A stretch of DNA of 64,000 bases from Pilimelia columellifera (GTDB taxonomy: Bacteria; Actinomycetota; Actinomycetes; Mycobacteriales; Micromonosporaceae): positions 1 through 64,000 of the forward strand of contig NZ_BAAARY010000010.1 of assembly GCF_039532605.1 (NCBI RefSeq), written 5' to 3'. This document shows positions 8,265 through 16,451 of this stretch, one piece after another. The notes beneath the pieces are model-generated. The model was not told where the DNA came from. It saw only the letters and a program-made list of their open reading frames with translations, and made no database searches. The position numbers and the translations under genes are program-made. Each line of letters opens with the position of its first letter. The first letter of the stretch is position 1.

Positions 8265-9143
8265 ATGACGGCAGAGCAGCGGACCACGGCGACCGTGCTG
8301 GACGGAAGGGCGACCGCGGCGGCGGTCAAGGACGACCTGCGCGGGCGGGTCAAGGCGCTCGCTGAGCGGGGCATCGTCCCCGGGCTGGGCACGGTGCTCG
8401 TCGGGGACGACCCCGGCTCGCACGCCTACGTCGCCGGCAAGCACCGGGACTGCGCCGAGCTGGGCATCGCCTCGATCCGCCGGGACCTGCCCGTCGACGC
8501 CACCCAGGCCCAGCTCGACGCGGCGGTCGCGGAGCTGAACGCCGACCCGGCGTGCCACGGGTACATCGTGCAGCTTCCGTTGCCCAAGGGCCTGGACACC
8601 CAGCGGGTGCTGGAGGCCATCGACCCGGACAAGGACGCCGACGGTCTGCACCCGGTCAGCCTCGGGCGGCTGGTGCTCGGTTACGACGGGCCGCTGCCGT
8701 GCACCCCGCGCGGCATCGTCCACCTGCTGCGCGCCTACGGGGTGCCGCTGGTCGGCGCGCACGTCGTCGTCGTTGGGCGGGGCACGACGGTGGGCCGGCC
8801 GCTGGGGCTGCTGTTGACCCGGCGCAGCGAGAACGCCACGGTCACCCTCTGCCACACCGGCACCCGTGACCTGGCCGGGCACACCCGGCTGGCGGACGTG
8901 ATCGTCGCGGCGGCAGGCGTGCCGGGGATCCTCACGGCCGATATGGTCAAGCCGGGCGCGGCGGTGGTCGACGTCGGGATCACCCGGGTGGTCGGGCCGG
9001 ACGGCAAGGGCATCTACACCGGGGACGTCGACCCGGCGGTGGCCGGGGTGGCCGGCTATCTCGCGCCGGTGCCCGGCGGGGTGGGCCCGATGACCCGGGC
9101 GATGCTGCTGGCCAACGTCGTCGAGCGCGCCGAGCGCCTCTGA
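8265..9143 (+). CDS. folD: FolD, methylene-THF dehydrogenase/cyclohydrolase
   Basis: A 292-residue bifunctional enzyme interconverting 5,10-methylene-THF and 10-formyl-THF, using NADP in the cytosol. Family signatures are visible: SHAYVAGKHRDCAELGI (catalytic Lys), GYIVQLPLPKGLD, DKDADGLHP, the nucleotide-binding segment VVVGRGTTVGRP, and the C-terminal PVPGGVGPMTRAMLLANV. The ATG at 8265 follows an AAGGAGCAGCGC ribosome binding site and gives the standard family length; the open frame extends further upstream but without similarity. It is divergent from the SulP-Dab operon, with about 220 bp between them for both promoters. Confidence 0.97.
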   Translation: MTAEQRTTATVLDGRATAAAVKDDLRGRVKALAERGIVPGLGTVLVGDDPGSHAYVAGKHRDCAELGIASIRRDLPVDATQAQLDAAVAELNADPACHGYIVQLPLPKGLDTQRVLEAIDPDKDADGLHPVSLGRLVLGYDGPLPCTPRGIVHLLRAYGVPLVGAHVVVVGRGTTVGRPLGLLLTRRSENATVTLCHTGTRDLAGHTRLADVIVAAAGVPGILTADMVKPGAAVVDVGITRVVGPDGKGIYTGDVDPAVAGVAGYLAPVPGGVGPMTRAMLLANVVERAERL

Positions 9144-9269
9144 CGGACGGCGTGTCTGTCTCGTCTCAGGCGTCGTGCGTCATATCACCCGGCCCTCCGG
9201 CCGCCCGGCGGCCCAGGGCGGGCTATGGTCCGCGTGACGACTTGTTTCCCTGCCGATCCGGGAGTGTTC

Positions 9270-10220
9270 ATGGGTAAGAAGGTCACTGTTGTCGGCGCCG
9301 GCTTCTACGGCGCGACGACCGCTCAGCGCCTCGCCGAGTACGACGTTTTCGAGACCGTTGTGCTCACCGACATCATCGACGGCAAGCCCGAGGGCCTGGC
9401 GCTGGACCTGAACCAGTCGCGCCCGATCGAGGGCTTCGAGACGAAGATCATCGGCAGGACGACCGGCCTGGACGGGTCGGGCTACGACGTCATCGAGGGC
9501 TCGGACGTTGTCGTGATCACCGCCGGTCTGCCGCGTAAGCCGGGCATGAGCCGGATGGACCTGCTGGAGACCAACGCCAAGATCGTCCGGGGCGTGGCGG
9601 AGAACGTGGCGAAGTACGCGCCGAACGCCGTCGTCATCGTGGTGTCGAACCCGCTCGACGAGATGACGGCGCTGGCGCAACTGGCCACCCAGTTCCCGAA
9701 GAACCGGGTCATGGGCCAGGCCGGCATGCTCGACACCGCCCGGTTCACCAACTTCGTGGCCGAGGAGCTGAAGGTTCCGGTGGCCAGCGTGCAGACGCTG
9801 ACGCTGGGATCGCACGGCGACACCATGGTCCCGGTCCCGTCCCGCTGCACGGTCGACGGCAAGCCGCTGTCTGAGCTGCTGCCCGCCGACCGGATCGATG
9901 AGCTGGTGGTCCGCACCCGCAACGGTGGGGCCGAGGTCGTCGCGCTACTCAAGACCGGTTCGGCGTTCTACGCCCCGTCGGCCGCCGCCGCCCGGATGGC
10001 CAGGGCCGTCGCGGAGGACTCCGGCGCCGTCATGCCGGTCTGCGCGTGGGTGGACGGCGAGTACGGCATCGCCGGCGTCTACCTGGGCGTCGAGGCCGAG
10101 ATCGGCGCCACCGGCATCCGCCGGGTCGTCGAGACCGCGCTGACGGAGACCGAGCTGGCCGGGCTGAAGGAGGCCGCCGAGGCGGTCCGTGCGAAGCAGG
10201 CGGACGTCGCCAGCATGTGA
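9270..10220 (+). CDS. mdh: Malate dehydrogenase (LDH-like type)
   Basis: A 316-residue NAD-dependent malate dehydrogenase of the lactate-dehydrogenase-like subgroup. The N-terminal Rossmann motif is VTVVGAGFYGATTAQ. The substrate loop GLPRKPGMSRMDLL has the Arg pattern of malate rather than lactate enzymes. The catalytic His lies in LTLGSHGDTMVPV. It interconverts malate and oxaloacetate in the TCA cycle. The ATG at 9270, behind GGGAG, fits the family start; the frame is open for 15 further codons upstream. It lies 126 bp after folD and is probably transcribed separately or by read-through. Confidence 0.96.
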   Translation: MGKKVTVVGAGFYGATTAQRLAEYDVFETVVLTDIIDGKPEGLALDLNQSRPIEGFETKIIGRTTGLDGSGYDVIEGSDVVVITAGLPRKPGMSRMDLLETNAKIVRGVAENVAKYAPNAVVIVVSNPLDEMTALAQLATQFPKNRVMGQAGMLDTARFTNFVAEELKVPVASVQTLTLGSHGDTMVPVPSRCTVDGKPLSELLPADRIDELVVRTRNGGAEVVALLKTGSAFYAPSAAAARMARAVAEDSGAVMPVCAWVDGEYGIAGVYLGVEAEIGATGIRRVVETALTETELAGLKEAAEAVRAKQADVASM

Positions 10221-10255
10221 CGCGTCGCGGCGGTGGCGTCGCGCGAGAGTGTTGC

Positions 10256-10290
10256 CGACGCGCCCGCGGGGCTCCGCCGCGGGCGCGTCG
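10256..10290. terminator. Strong hairpin after mdh
   Basis: A perfect 14-bp inverted repeat (10256-10269 and 10277-10290) with a 7-nt loop lies 36 bp after the mdh stop. It has no T-tract, as is usual in GC-rich actinobacteria. It lies between convergent genes (mdh and the VOC gene) and could end transcripts from both sides. Confidence 0.7.
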
Positions 10291-10350
10291 TCGTGAGGTG
10301 AGCCGACCTGCTGCCTTGGCCGTCGGCGCACGCCAGCGCGAACGGGCCGG

Positions 10351-10728
10351 TCAGGGGTTCTGCCAGAGGCCGACGAGGTTTCCGTCCGGGTCGTTGAAGT
10401 AGGCGGCGAAGCCCATGTCGCCGACCGGCTCCTTGCCGCTGACGGTCTTGCCGCCGGCGCGTTCGATCTGGGTGAGCGTGGCGTCGATGTCGGAGACGTC
10501 GATGGTGATGACCGGCCCGGTGACCGGGCTCTCCCGCTTGCAGATGCCGCCGTTGATGGCGCCGGGCTCGGTGGTCATGCCGTCGGCGTCGGTGGGCGTG
10601 GTGTGGACGATGGTGTAGTCCAGCTCCGGCATCGGGTTGATCACCCAGCTGAAGACATCGCGGTAGAAGCCGCGGGCCCGCTCGACGTCGTCCGCGGGCA
10701 GTTCGAAGTGCACAACGCGTCCTGTCAT
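10351..10728 (-). CDS. VOC-fold (glyoxalase/bleomycin-resistance superfamily) protein
   Basis: 125 residues forming a single glyoxalase-like VOC module: VVHFELPADDVERARGFYRD at the N terminus and GFAAYFNDPDGNLVGLWQNP at the C terminus. These proteins usually act as dimers on small molecules (dioxygenases, isomerases, resistance proteins). The substrate cannot be read from sequence; the subgroup resembles small glyoxalase-like proteins of unknown role in actinomycetes. The ATG at 10728 has an excellent GGAGGAAACC ribosome binding site. The 178-bp gap to icd carries divergent promoters. Confidence 0.85.
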   Translation of the reverse strand: MTGRVVHFELPADDVERARGFYRDVFSWVINPMPELDYTIVHTTPTDADGMTTEPGAINGGICKRESPVTGPVITIDVSDIDATLTQIERAGGKTVSGKEPVGDMGFAAYFNDPDGNLVGLWQNP

Positions 10729-10906
10729 GGTTTCCTCCGTGACAATGTGGTCGATACTTCCGCAGGTCATGCTAGCTTCGGCCGCGTTGGCTGGCGGGCC
10801 TGTTGGCGGCGCCCTCGGGTGTCCGGCGCCGGGGTGGGCTGGTGGGCGCGCGGACAGTACGCTCGTACGGCTGGCAGCTGTGTCCCTTCGGAAGGAGCGC
10901 CGTCGA

Positions 10907-12121
10907 ATGGCGAAGATCAAGGTGAACAACCCCGTCGTCGAGCTGGACGGCGACGAGATGACACGGATCATCTGGAAGCAGATCCGCGAGCAGCTCGTCC
11001 TCCCGTACCTCGACGTCGACCTGCGGCACTTCGACCTGTCGATCGAGAGCCGCGACGCCACCGACGACCAGATCACCATCGACGCCGCGCACGCCATCAA
11101 GGCCGCCGGCGTGGGCGTCAAGTGCGCCACCATCACCCCGGACGAGGCGCGGGTCGAGGAGTTCGGCCTCAAGAAGATGTGGCGCTCGCCGAACGGCACC
11201 ATCCGCAACATCCTCGGCGGCGTCATCTTCCGCGAGCCGATCATCATGGCGAACGTGCCGCGCCTGGTCCCGGGCTGGACCAAGCCGATCGTCGTCGGCC
11301 GTCACGCCCACGGCGACCAGTACAAGGCCACCGACTTCGTGGTCGACAGGCCGGGCACGCTGACCATGACGTTCCAGCCGGCCGACGGCTCGCAGCCGAT
11401 GGAGTTCCAGGTCGCCGAGTTCCCCGGCGGCGGCGTCGCCATGGGCATGTACAACTACGACGACTCGATCCGCGACTTCGCCCGCGCGTCGTTCCGCTAC
11501 GGCCTGGCCCGCAACTTCCCGGTCTACCTGTCGACGAAGAACACGATTCTCAAGGCGTACGACGGCCGCTTCAAGGACATCTTCGCGGAGATCTTCGAGG
11601 CCGAGTTCAAGGCCGAGTTCGACGCCGCCGGCCTCACCTACGAGCACCGGCTCATCGACGACATGGTCGCCGCCGCGCTCAAGTGGGAGGGCGGCTACGT
11701 CTGGGCCTGCAAGAACTACGACGGCGACGTGCAGTCCGACATCGTCGCCCAGGGCTTCGGCTCGCTCGGCCTCATGACCAGCGTCCTGATGACCCCGGAC
11801 GGCCGGACCGTCGAGGCCGAGGCCGCCCACGGCACGGTCACCCGGCACTACCGCCAGTGGCAGAAGGGCGAGAAGACGTCGACGAACCCGATCGCGTCGA
11901 TCTTCGCCTGGACCCGGGGCCTGGCCCACCGGGGCAAGCTGGACGGCACGCCGGCAGTCACCGAGTTCGCGAACACCGTCGAGCGGGTCTGCGTCGAGAC
12001 CGTCGAGGGCGGGCAGATGACCAAGGACCTGGCGCTGCTCATCGCGAAGGACGCCCCGTGGCTGACCACCGACGAGTTCATGGCCGCCCTGGACGAGAAC
12101 CTGGCCAAGACGCTGGCCTGA
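10907..12121 (+). CDS. icd: NADP-dependent isocitrate dehydrogenase, homodimeric eukaryotic-type
   Basis: 404 residues, the length of the homodimeric NADP-IDH (subfamily II) shared with eukaryotes and distinct from the ~740-residue monomeric form found in many actinobacteria. Signatures: VVELDGDEMTRIIWK at the N terminus, the substrate-binding segment WRSPNGTIRNILGGVIFREP, the metal-binding LIDDMVAAALKWEGG, and cofactor-binding EAEAAHGTVTRHYR. It oxidatively decarboxylates isocitrate to 2-oxoglutarate in the cytosol. The ATG at 10907 follows GAAGGAGCG. The upstream extension of the open frame lacks similarity. Confidence 0.97.
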   Translation: MAKIKVNNPVVELDGDEMTRIIWKQIREQLVLPYLDVDLRHFDLSIESRDATDDQITIDAAHAIKAAGVGVKCATITPDEARVEEFGLKKMWRSPNGTIRNILGGVIFREPIIMANVPRLVPGWTKPIVVGRHAHGDQYKATDFVVDRPGTLTMTFQPADGSQPMEFQVAEFPGGGVAMGMYNYDDSIRDFARASFRYGLARNFPVYLSTKNTILKAYDGRFKDIFAEIFEAEFKAEFDAAGLTYEHRLIDDMVAAALKWEGGYVWACKNYDGDVQSDIVAQGFGSLGLMTSVLMTPDGRTVEAEAAHGTVTRHYRQWQKGEKTSTNPIASIFAWTRGLAHRGKLDGTPAVTEFANTVERVCVETVEGGQMTKDLALLIAKDAPWLTTDEFMAALDENLAKTLA

Positions 12122-12139
12122 TCCACTGAGCATGCCAGG

Positions 12140-12188
12140 CCAGGGGCGCCGCTGACGGACCGACAACGTCCAGGCAGCGGCGCTCTGG
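12140..12188. terminator. Inverted repeat between convergent icd and FG-GAP genes
   Basis: GCGCCGCTG (12146-12154) pairs with CAGCGGCGC (12175-12183), extended by CCAG/CTGG at the base, with a loop of about 20 nt. Its position 25 bp after icd and before the end of the opposing gene suggests a bidirectional terminator; the loop is long. Confidence 0.5.
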
Positions 12189-12243
12189 CTGTGTCCAGGC
12201 CGCCCGTCGCGGCCCAGCGGCGCCCTGTCGTGCTCCGGGGCCG

Positions 12244-14118
12244 TTACGGCAGCGGACCGGCCAGGTCGCCTTCGCGGACGTTGAGGTCGGTGACGCTGTC
12301 GCGGCCGGCGTCGCCGTAGAGGTGGTCGGCGCCGGGTCCCCCGGTCAGCCGGTCGTCGCCGCCGTCGCCGTTGAGCCGGTCGTCGCCGGCGCCGCCGTCG
12401 AGCGCGTCCCGGCCGGCGCCGCCGGAGATCCGGTCGTTCCCGCCGTCGCCGTTGAGTCGGTCGTCGCCAGCGGCCCCGAACAGGATGTCGTCGCCGTCGG
12501 CGCCGGTGAGGCGGTCGGCGCCGACGTCCCCGGAGAGCACGTCGTCGCCGGGTCCGCCGGTGACGACGTCATCGCCCGCGCCGCCGCACACGATGTCGTC
12601 GCCGGGTCCGCCGTTGAGCACGTCCCGGCCGTTCTGGCCGAGGATGACGTCGACCCCGGCGCCGCCGGTGACGGTGTTGCCGCCAGCCCCGGCGACCCGC
12701 GCCACGACGGTCGTGGTGGCCTCGCCGCCGCCTTCGGCGGCGACGACGGTGAGGGTCGCGACACCGGTGCGCCCGGCGCTCGCGCGGAACGTCATCGTGC
12801 GGGTCTTGCCGGCCCCGGCGAAGGTGACAGCTGCCGGCGCCACCAGCGCGGCGTTGTTCGAGCGGACGCTCAGCTTGGCGCCGGTGGCCCGGGCGGACGG
12901 GCCGTCAACGGTGAGGTCGACGGTGGCCCGGTGGTCGTCCACGCACAGGCCGCCGTTGACGGCGACGGCGAGCGCGGCGCCGCCTGAGGTCGTCTGGTTG
13001 AGCAGAAGGCCGGCTAGCTGGGCGCCGCCGCCGGAGATGGTCAGGTCGGGGCGTCCGTTGTGGTCGAGGTCGGCGACGGCGTGGTCTAGCGCCCGTTCGG
13101 TGACTCTGGTGGGCGCGCCGAACCCGCCGGCGCCGTCGCCGGGCCGCAGCTGGCCGCCGGCGCCGGCCGACGTCACGCCGGTGTAGGCGAGGTCGAGGTC
13201 GCCGTCGCCGTCGAAGTCCGCGAGCTTGGGGTGGGCGGCCTGTTCCTGGTTGGCGATGACCAGCGGCTCGGCGAACGTGCCGTCGCCGCGGCCAAGGTGG
13301 GTGGTGAGCGCGCTGGCCTCGTCCTCGTGGACGGCGGCGATGACGATGTCGAGCTTGCCGTCCTTGTTGACGTCGCCGACGGTCATGCCTTCGGGTCCGC
13401 CGCCGGGGGAGCCGAGCACGTCGGAGTTCTCGTAGGCCGGCGCGAGCAGGACCCCGACCTTGCGGCCGCCGGAGGAGCGCACGAGCAGGTCGGGGCGGCC
13501 GTCACCGTTGGCGTCGGCGAGGATGACCTGGTCGGCGCCGGCGGTGCCGGTGTACACGCGCTGGGCCGCCGGGAAGCCGCCGCCGGGTTGGCCGTGGAAG
13601 AAGTCGACGCCCGACGTCCCGTCGGAGGCCGAGGCGATGTCGGCCCGGCCGTCGCCGTTGGCGTCGCCGATGGCCACGTGGGTGGGCACGTCGTTGGTGG
13701 TCAGCGGCATGGCGGCGGCGAAGCTGAGGCCGGCGGCGCCGTGGTGGACGGTGAGCCGGTCCTGTGCGCTGTGGACCAGGACCAGGTCCGGGTCGCCGTC
13801 GGCGTTGAGGTCGCCGGCGGCGATGTGGTTGACGGTCATGCCGGCGCCGATGGTCCCGGCGACGGTGAAGACCCCGCCGGGCGCCCCGCGCATGATGGTG
13901 ACGGTGGAGTCGTCGGTGCGGCCGACGAGGTCTAGCTGGCCGTCACGGTCGAGGTCGGCGGCGGTGAGCAGGGTGGCCGGGGCGGGCAGGGCCCGGCTGG
14001 CGAAGGTGACCGGGACGGCCTGGGCGGGCGTGGCGCCGGCTAGGCCGCCGGTGATGACGACAGCGGCGACGCAGGCCACCGAGGCGGGGTGACGTCTGGG
14101 GGCGGGTCGGTGCGGCAC
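12244..14118 (-). CDS. Secreted FG-GAP/VCBS-repeat protein with RTX calcium-binding C terminus
   Basis: 624 residues. An N-terminal signal peptide ends near GATPAQA. Then come about seven FG-GAP/VCBS repeats (roughly residues 45-360) with Ca-binding loops such as DLDRDGQLDL, DANGDGRPDL and DVNKDGKLDI, predicting a beta-propeller. A beta-sandwich-like spacer follows, then some 13 hemolysin-type GGxGxD nonapeptides (residues ~480-600) forming a calcium beta-roll. I chose the GTG at 14118 because GAAGGAG sits 6 nt upstream; the TTG at 14133 would include that site. Likely extracellular or wall-associated; a ligand or partner cannot be named. The AT-rich stretch at 14150-14200 probably holds its promoter. 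Confidence 0.88.
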   Translation of the reverse strand: MPHRPAPRRHPASVACVAAVVITGGLAGATPAQAVPVTFASRALPAPATLLTAADLDRDGQLDLVGRTDDSTVTIMRGAPGGVFTVAGTIGAGMTVNHIAAGDLNADGDPDLVLVHSAQDRLTVHHGAAGLSFAAAMPLTTNDVPTHVAIGDANGDGRADIASASDGTSGVDFFHGQPGGGFPAAQRVYTGTAGADQVILADANGDGRPDLLVRSSGGRKVGVLLAPAYENSDVLGSPGGGPEGMTVGDVNKDGKLDIVIAAVHEDEASALTTHLGRGDGTFAEPLVIANQEQAAHPKLADFDGDGDLDLAYTGVTSAGAGGQLRPGDGAGGFGAPTRVTERALDHAVADLDHNGRPDLTISGGGAQLAGLLLNQTTSGGAALAVAVNGGLCVDDHRATVDLTVDGPSARATGAKLSVRSNNAALVAPAAVTFAGAGKTRTMTFRASAGRTGVATLTVVAAEGGGEATTTVVARVAGAGGNTVTGGAGVDVILGQNGRDVLNGGPGDDIVCGGAGDDVVTGGPGDDVLSGDVGADRLTGADGDDILFGAAGDDRLNGDGGNDRISGGAGRDALDGGAGDDRLNGDGGDDRLTGGPGADHLYGDAGRDSVTDLNVREGDLAGPLP

Positions 14119-14246
14119 GAGAGACTCCTTCAACCGATGACGGGATGTCCACCCTAAATAAGTAGGATATAAACGGACAAATCACCAGGCATCTCACGAC
14201 GACGGCGGGCTCCCGTCACGCCGCCGCGTCGGGCCGTTCCCGCCGC

Positions 14247-15572
14247 TCACGGCCGTGCCAGTAGCCAGGTCGCCCCGGACGGCTCGTCCCGCACCTCGAC
14301 GCCGGCCCCGGCGAGCGCGTCCCGAACCCGGTCCGAGGTCTCCCAGTCGCGCGCCGCGCGGGCGTCGCGGCGGACCGCCAGCAGCGCCTCCACGAATGGC
14401 GCCACCACCGCGCGCGGGTCCCGGGCGCCCACCCGCGCCAGCTCGCCCAGCCGCACCACCATGCCGCGCAGCAGACTGTGCGCGTGGGCGCCGTCGCCGC
14501 CGGTCAGGGTGTCCGACGACCAGTCGACGAGCGCCTGCTCCAACTCCAGAACCGCCGCGACGGCCCCCTCCACATCAGATCCGCCCAGGGCGGCGGCGAA
14601 CGCGGCGTCCAGCCGGTCGGCCGCCTCCCGCAACGAGCCCGCCCCCGCCCCGCCCGCGCTGCCCCCGCCCGTGTCAGCGCCAGCGCTCGCGCCCGCGCGA
14701 CCCGGTCCCGCGTCGGTCTCGCCGGCCGCTCCTGGCCCGGCGGCGCCGCCGGCCGACCCGACGCCGGTCGGAGTCCAGCCGGGGGCATCGCCCAGCTCGC
14801 CGAGCTGATCCAACGGCAGCTCGGTGCCGGTCGGGTAGACCCGGCTGCGGTCGCCCCGGCGGATCGTCGCCCCGCCGTTGCCGACCACCGACGCCGTCCG
14901 GTCCGCGAGGTCGAGCAGGACGGCGGTGTGCTCGTCGACGCCCAGGATGAACGCCTCGGCGGGCAGCTGCGCCGCCAGCGGGGCCAGCCGGCGTTCGCCC
15001 AGGTACGAGTAGCGGGTGTCGTGGGTGCCGCCCTCGGCGTTGTCCCAGTGCGGGATCACCACCGCAGGCAGGCCGGTGACCTGCCGCACCAGGTCCAGCC
15101 CCGGCGTCCAGGCCGGCGGTTGGCCGGCCTTGTAGATCTCGTAGACGGGCACCGCGTGGCTGCCGAGCGTCAGCGCGGCGGCGCTGGCGAAGACCGCGAC
15201 GCCGCCCCCGGTCACGGTCGCGGCGATGACGTCCGGGATCGCGGTGCCCGCCCACTGCCGCAGCGTGTATGTGGGGCTGCCCGGCCCGGCGAAGATCCAG
15301 CCGGCGGCGCGCAGCGCCGCCACCGCCCGTTCCCGGGCCACCGGATCGGTAGGCCGTTCCCGCCACGACACCACGTCGACCGACTGCCCGACACTCTGGG
15401 CGAAGTAGGCCACGGCACGGGCCGAGATGTCGTCGGCATTGGTCTGGAACCCGTACGGGGTGTCCAGCAGCGCCGCTGGCCGGCCCCCGACGCGTTCGAA
15501 GATCGCCCGGTGCGGCTTGACCATCGTCGGCGCGGTCTCGCCCGAACCCATGATCACCAACAGGCCGCTCAT
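14247..15572 (-). CDS. Cyanophycinase-like (peptidase S51) domain fused to a CysS C-terminal domain
   Basis: 441 residues in two parts. Residues 1-~250 match the class-I glutamine-amidotransferase-like/peptidase S51 fold (LLVIMGSGETAPTMVKPHR; AGPGSPTYTLRQWAGTAIP; candidate nucleophile Ser130 in VFASAAALTLG; IPHWDNAEGG). A Gly/Ala-rich linker (~270-315) leads to a helical C-terminal ~120 residues ending ARDWETSDRVRDALAGAGV-x-VRDEPSGATW, the pattern of the C-terminal region of cysteinyl-tRNA synthetases. No synthetase catalytic core (HIGH/KMSKS) is present. The start overlaps the upstream hydrolase stop by 4 bp. Biochemical role unknown; hydrolysis of a peptide or amino-acid conjugate is a guess. 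Confidence 0.85.
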   Translation of the reverse strand: MSGLLVIMGSGETAPTMVKPHRAIFERVGGRPAALLDTPYGFQTNADDISARAVAYFAQSVGQSVDVVSWRERPTDPVARERAVAALRAAGWIFAGPGSPTYTLRQWAGTAIPDVIAATVTGGGVAVFASAAALTLGSHAVPVYEIYKAGQPPAWTPGLDLVRQVTGLPAVVIPHWDNAEGGTHDTRYSYLGERRLAPLAAQLPAEAFILGVDEHTAVLLDLADRTASVVGNGGATIRRGDRSRVYPTGTELPLDQLGELGDAPGWTPTGVGSAGGAAGPGAAGETDAGPGRAGASAGADTGGGSAGGAGAGSLREAADRLDAAFAAALGGSDVEGAVAAVLELEQALVDWSSDTLTGGDGAHAHSLLRGMVVRLGELARVGARDPRAVVAPFVEALLAVRRDARAARDWETSDRVRDALAGAGVEVRDEPSGATWLLARP

Positions 15573-16402
15573 GAGGGGCCAGCCAGGGTGAGCAGGTCCT
15601 CGGCGAGCCGGGCCGGGTGCTGGGCGTGCAGGTCGTGGTCGGCGTCCAGGTACTCGCGCACCGTCGGCTGCCTGAGGTGCGCGGCGGCTTTGGCAACCCG
15701 GCGCCGCACCCGGGCCGCCCGACCGGGGTCCGACGGGATAGCCGGCAGCAGCAGCGTCGGCGCCGTGATCTGTGGCAGGTGCCGGTGTGGCGGGTCGTCG
15801 TACACGCTGCGGACGATGCGCATATGGGCCTCCACCGGCAGTCGGCGCTCCACAGTGCCGTCCGGCAGGGTGCGCAGGCTCGCGACAGTAGCGTCCACCG
15901 CGCGCTCCGACCAGTCCGGATGGGCGGCCCGGATCCGCTCTCGCAACGCCTCGGCGGTCTGGCCGTCCACATCAGCCGGACGCAGTGTCGCCGCGCAGGC
16001 CGCCCACGAGCCGAAGTCGGCCGGCAGGTCGATCCAGCCGCCGTCCACCAAGGCCAGGCCGTGCGCCGGGCGGGACGCCGCCAGCCGCACCACCACGTTT
16101 CCACCCCACGACTGGCCCACCAGCACCGGACCGTCGAGCCCGAGCAGGTCCAGGACCGCCTCGGCGTCGGCGACGGCCCCGGCCATCCCGTAGCCGGCCG
16201 GGGCCGGGTCGGAGCCGCCGTGGCCGAGCAGGTCCAGCGCGTACACCGGGTGGCCGGCCGACGCGAGCGCCTCCGCCACCTCGTCCCACAGGCCGGCGTG
16301 TGAGGCCAGGCCGTGGACCAGCAGGTACGGCCGGCGTTCGCCCGGGCGGGCGATGACGGCGAGCTTGCCGCCGCGGGGTGAGGCGACGGTCAGGGTCCGC
16401 AT
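15569..16402 (-). CDS. Alpha/beta hydrolase
   Basis: 277 residues with the full alpha/beta-hydrolase layout: oxyanion-hole segment YLLVHGLASHAGLWDEVA, nucleophile elbow VLVGQSWGGN (Ser), a cap region, and the catalytic His in LDADHDLHAQHP near the C terminus. Substrate not identifiable. It is the first gene of a two-gene unit: its stop overlaps the start of the S51/CysS-like fusion gene (ATGA), suggesting that the two proteins act on the same or sequential substrates. Confidence 0.9.
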   Translation of the reverse strand: MRTLTVASPRGGKLAVIARPGERRPYLLVHGLASHAGLWDEVAEALASAGHPVYALDLLGHGGSDPAPAGYGMAGAVADAEAVLDLLGLDGPVLVGQSWGGNVVVRLAASRPAHGLALVDGGWIDLPADFGSWAACAATLRPADVDGQTAEALRERIRAAHPDWSERAVDATVASLRTLPDGTVERRLPVEAHMRIVRSVYDDPPHRHLPQITAPTLLLPAIPSDPGRAARVRRRVAKAAAHLRQPTVREYLDADHDLHAQHPARLAEDLLTLAGPS

Positions 16403-16451
16403 ACTGTCAACGCTAGTGCCGCCGCCGGTGCGCGGGCGCGTTACGCGCGGG

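Noticed and set aside
10603..12129. An open frame overlapping icd in another frame
   Set aside because: Shadow of icd; only the 10907-12121 frame carries the isocitrate dehydrogenase signatures.
12310..12660. Periodic GC-rich repeats that look like a tandem DNA repeat or CRISPR-like array
   Set aside because: They are in frame and encode the RTX nonapeptides; unit length is 27 bp without identical repeats or unique spacers.
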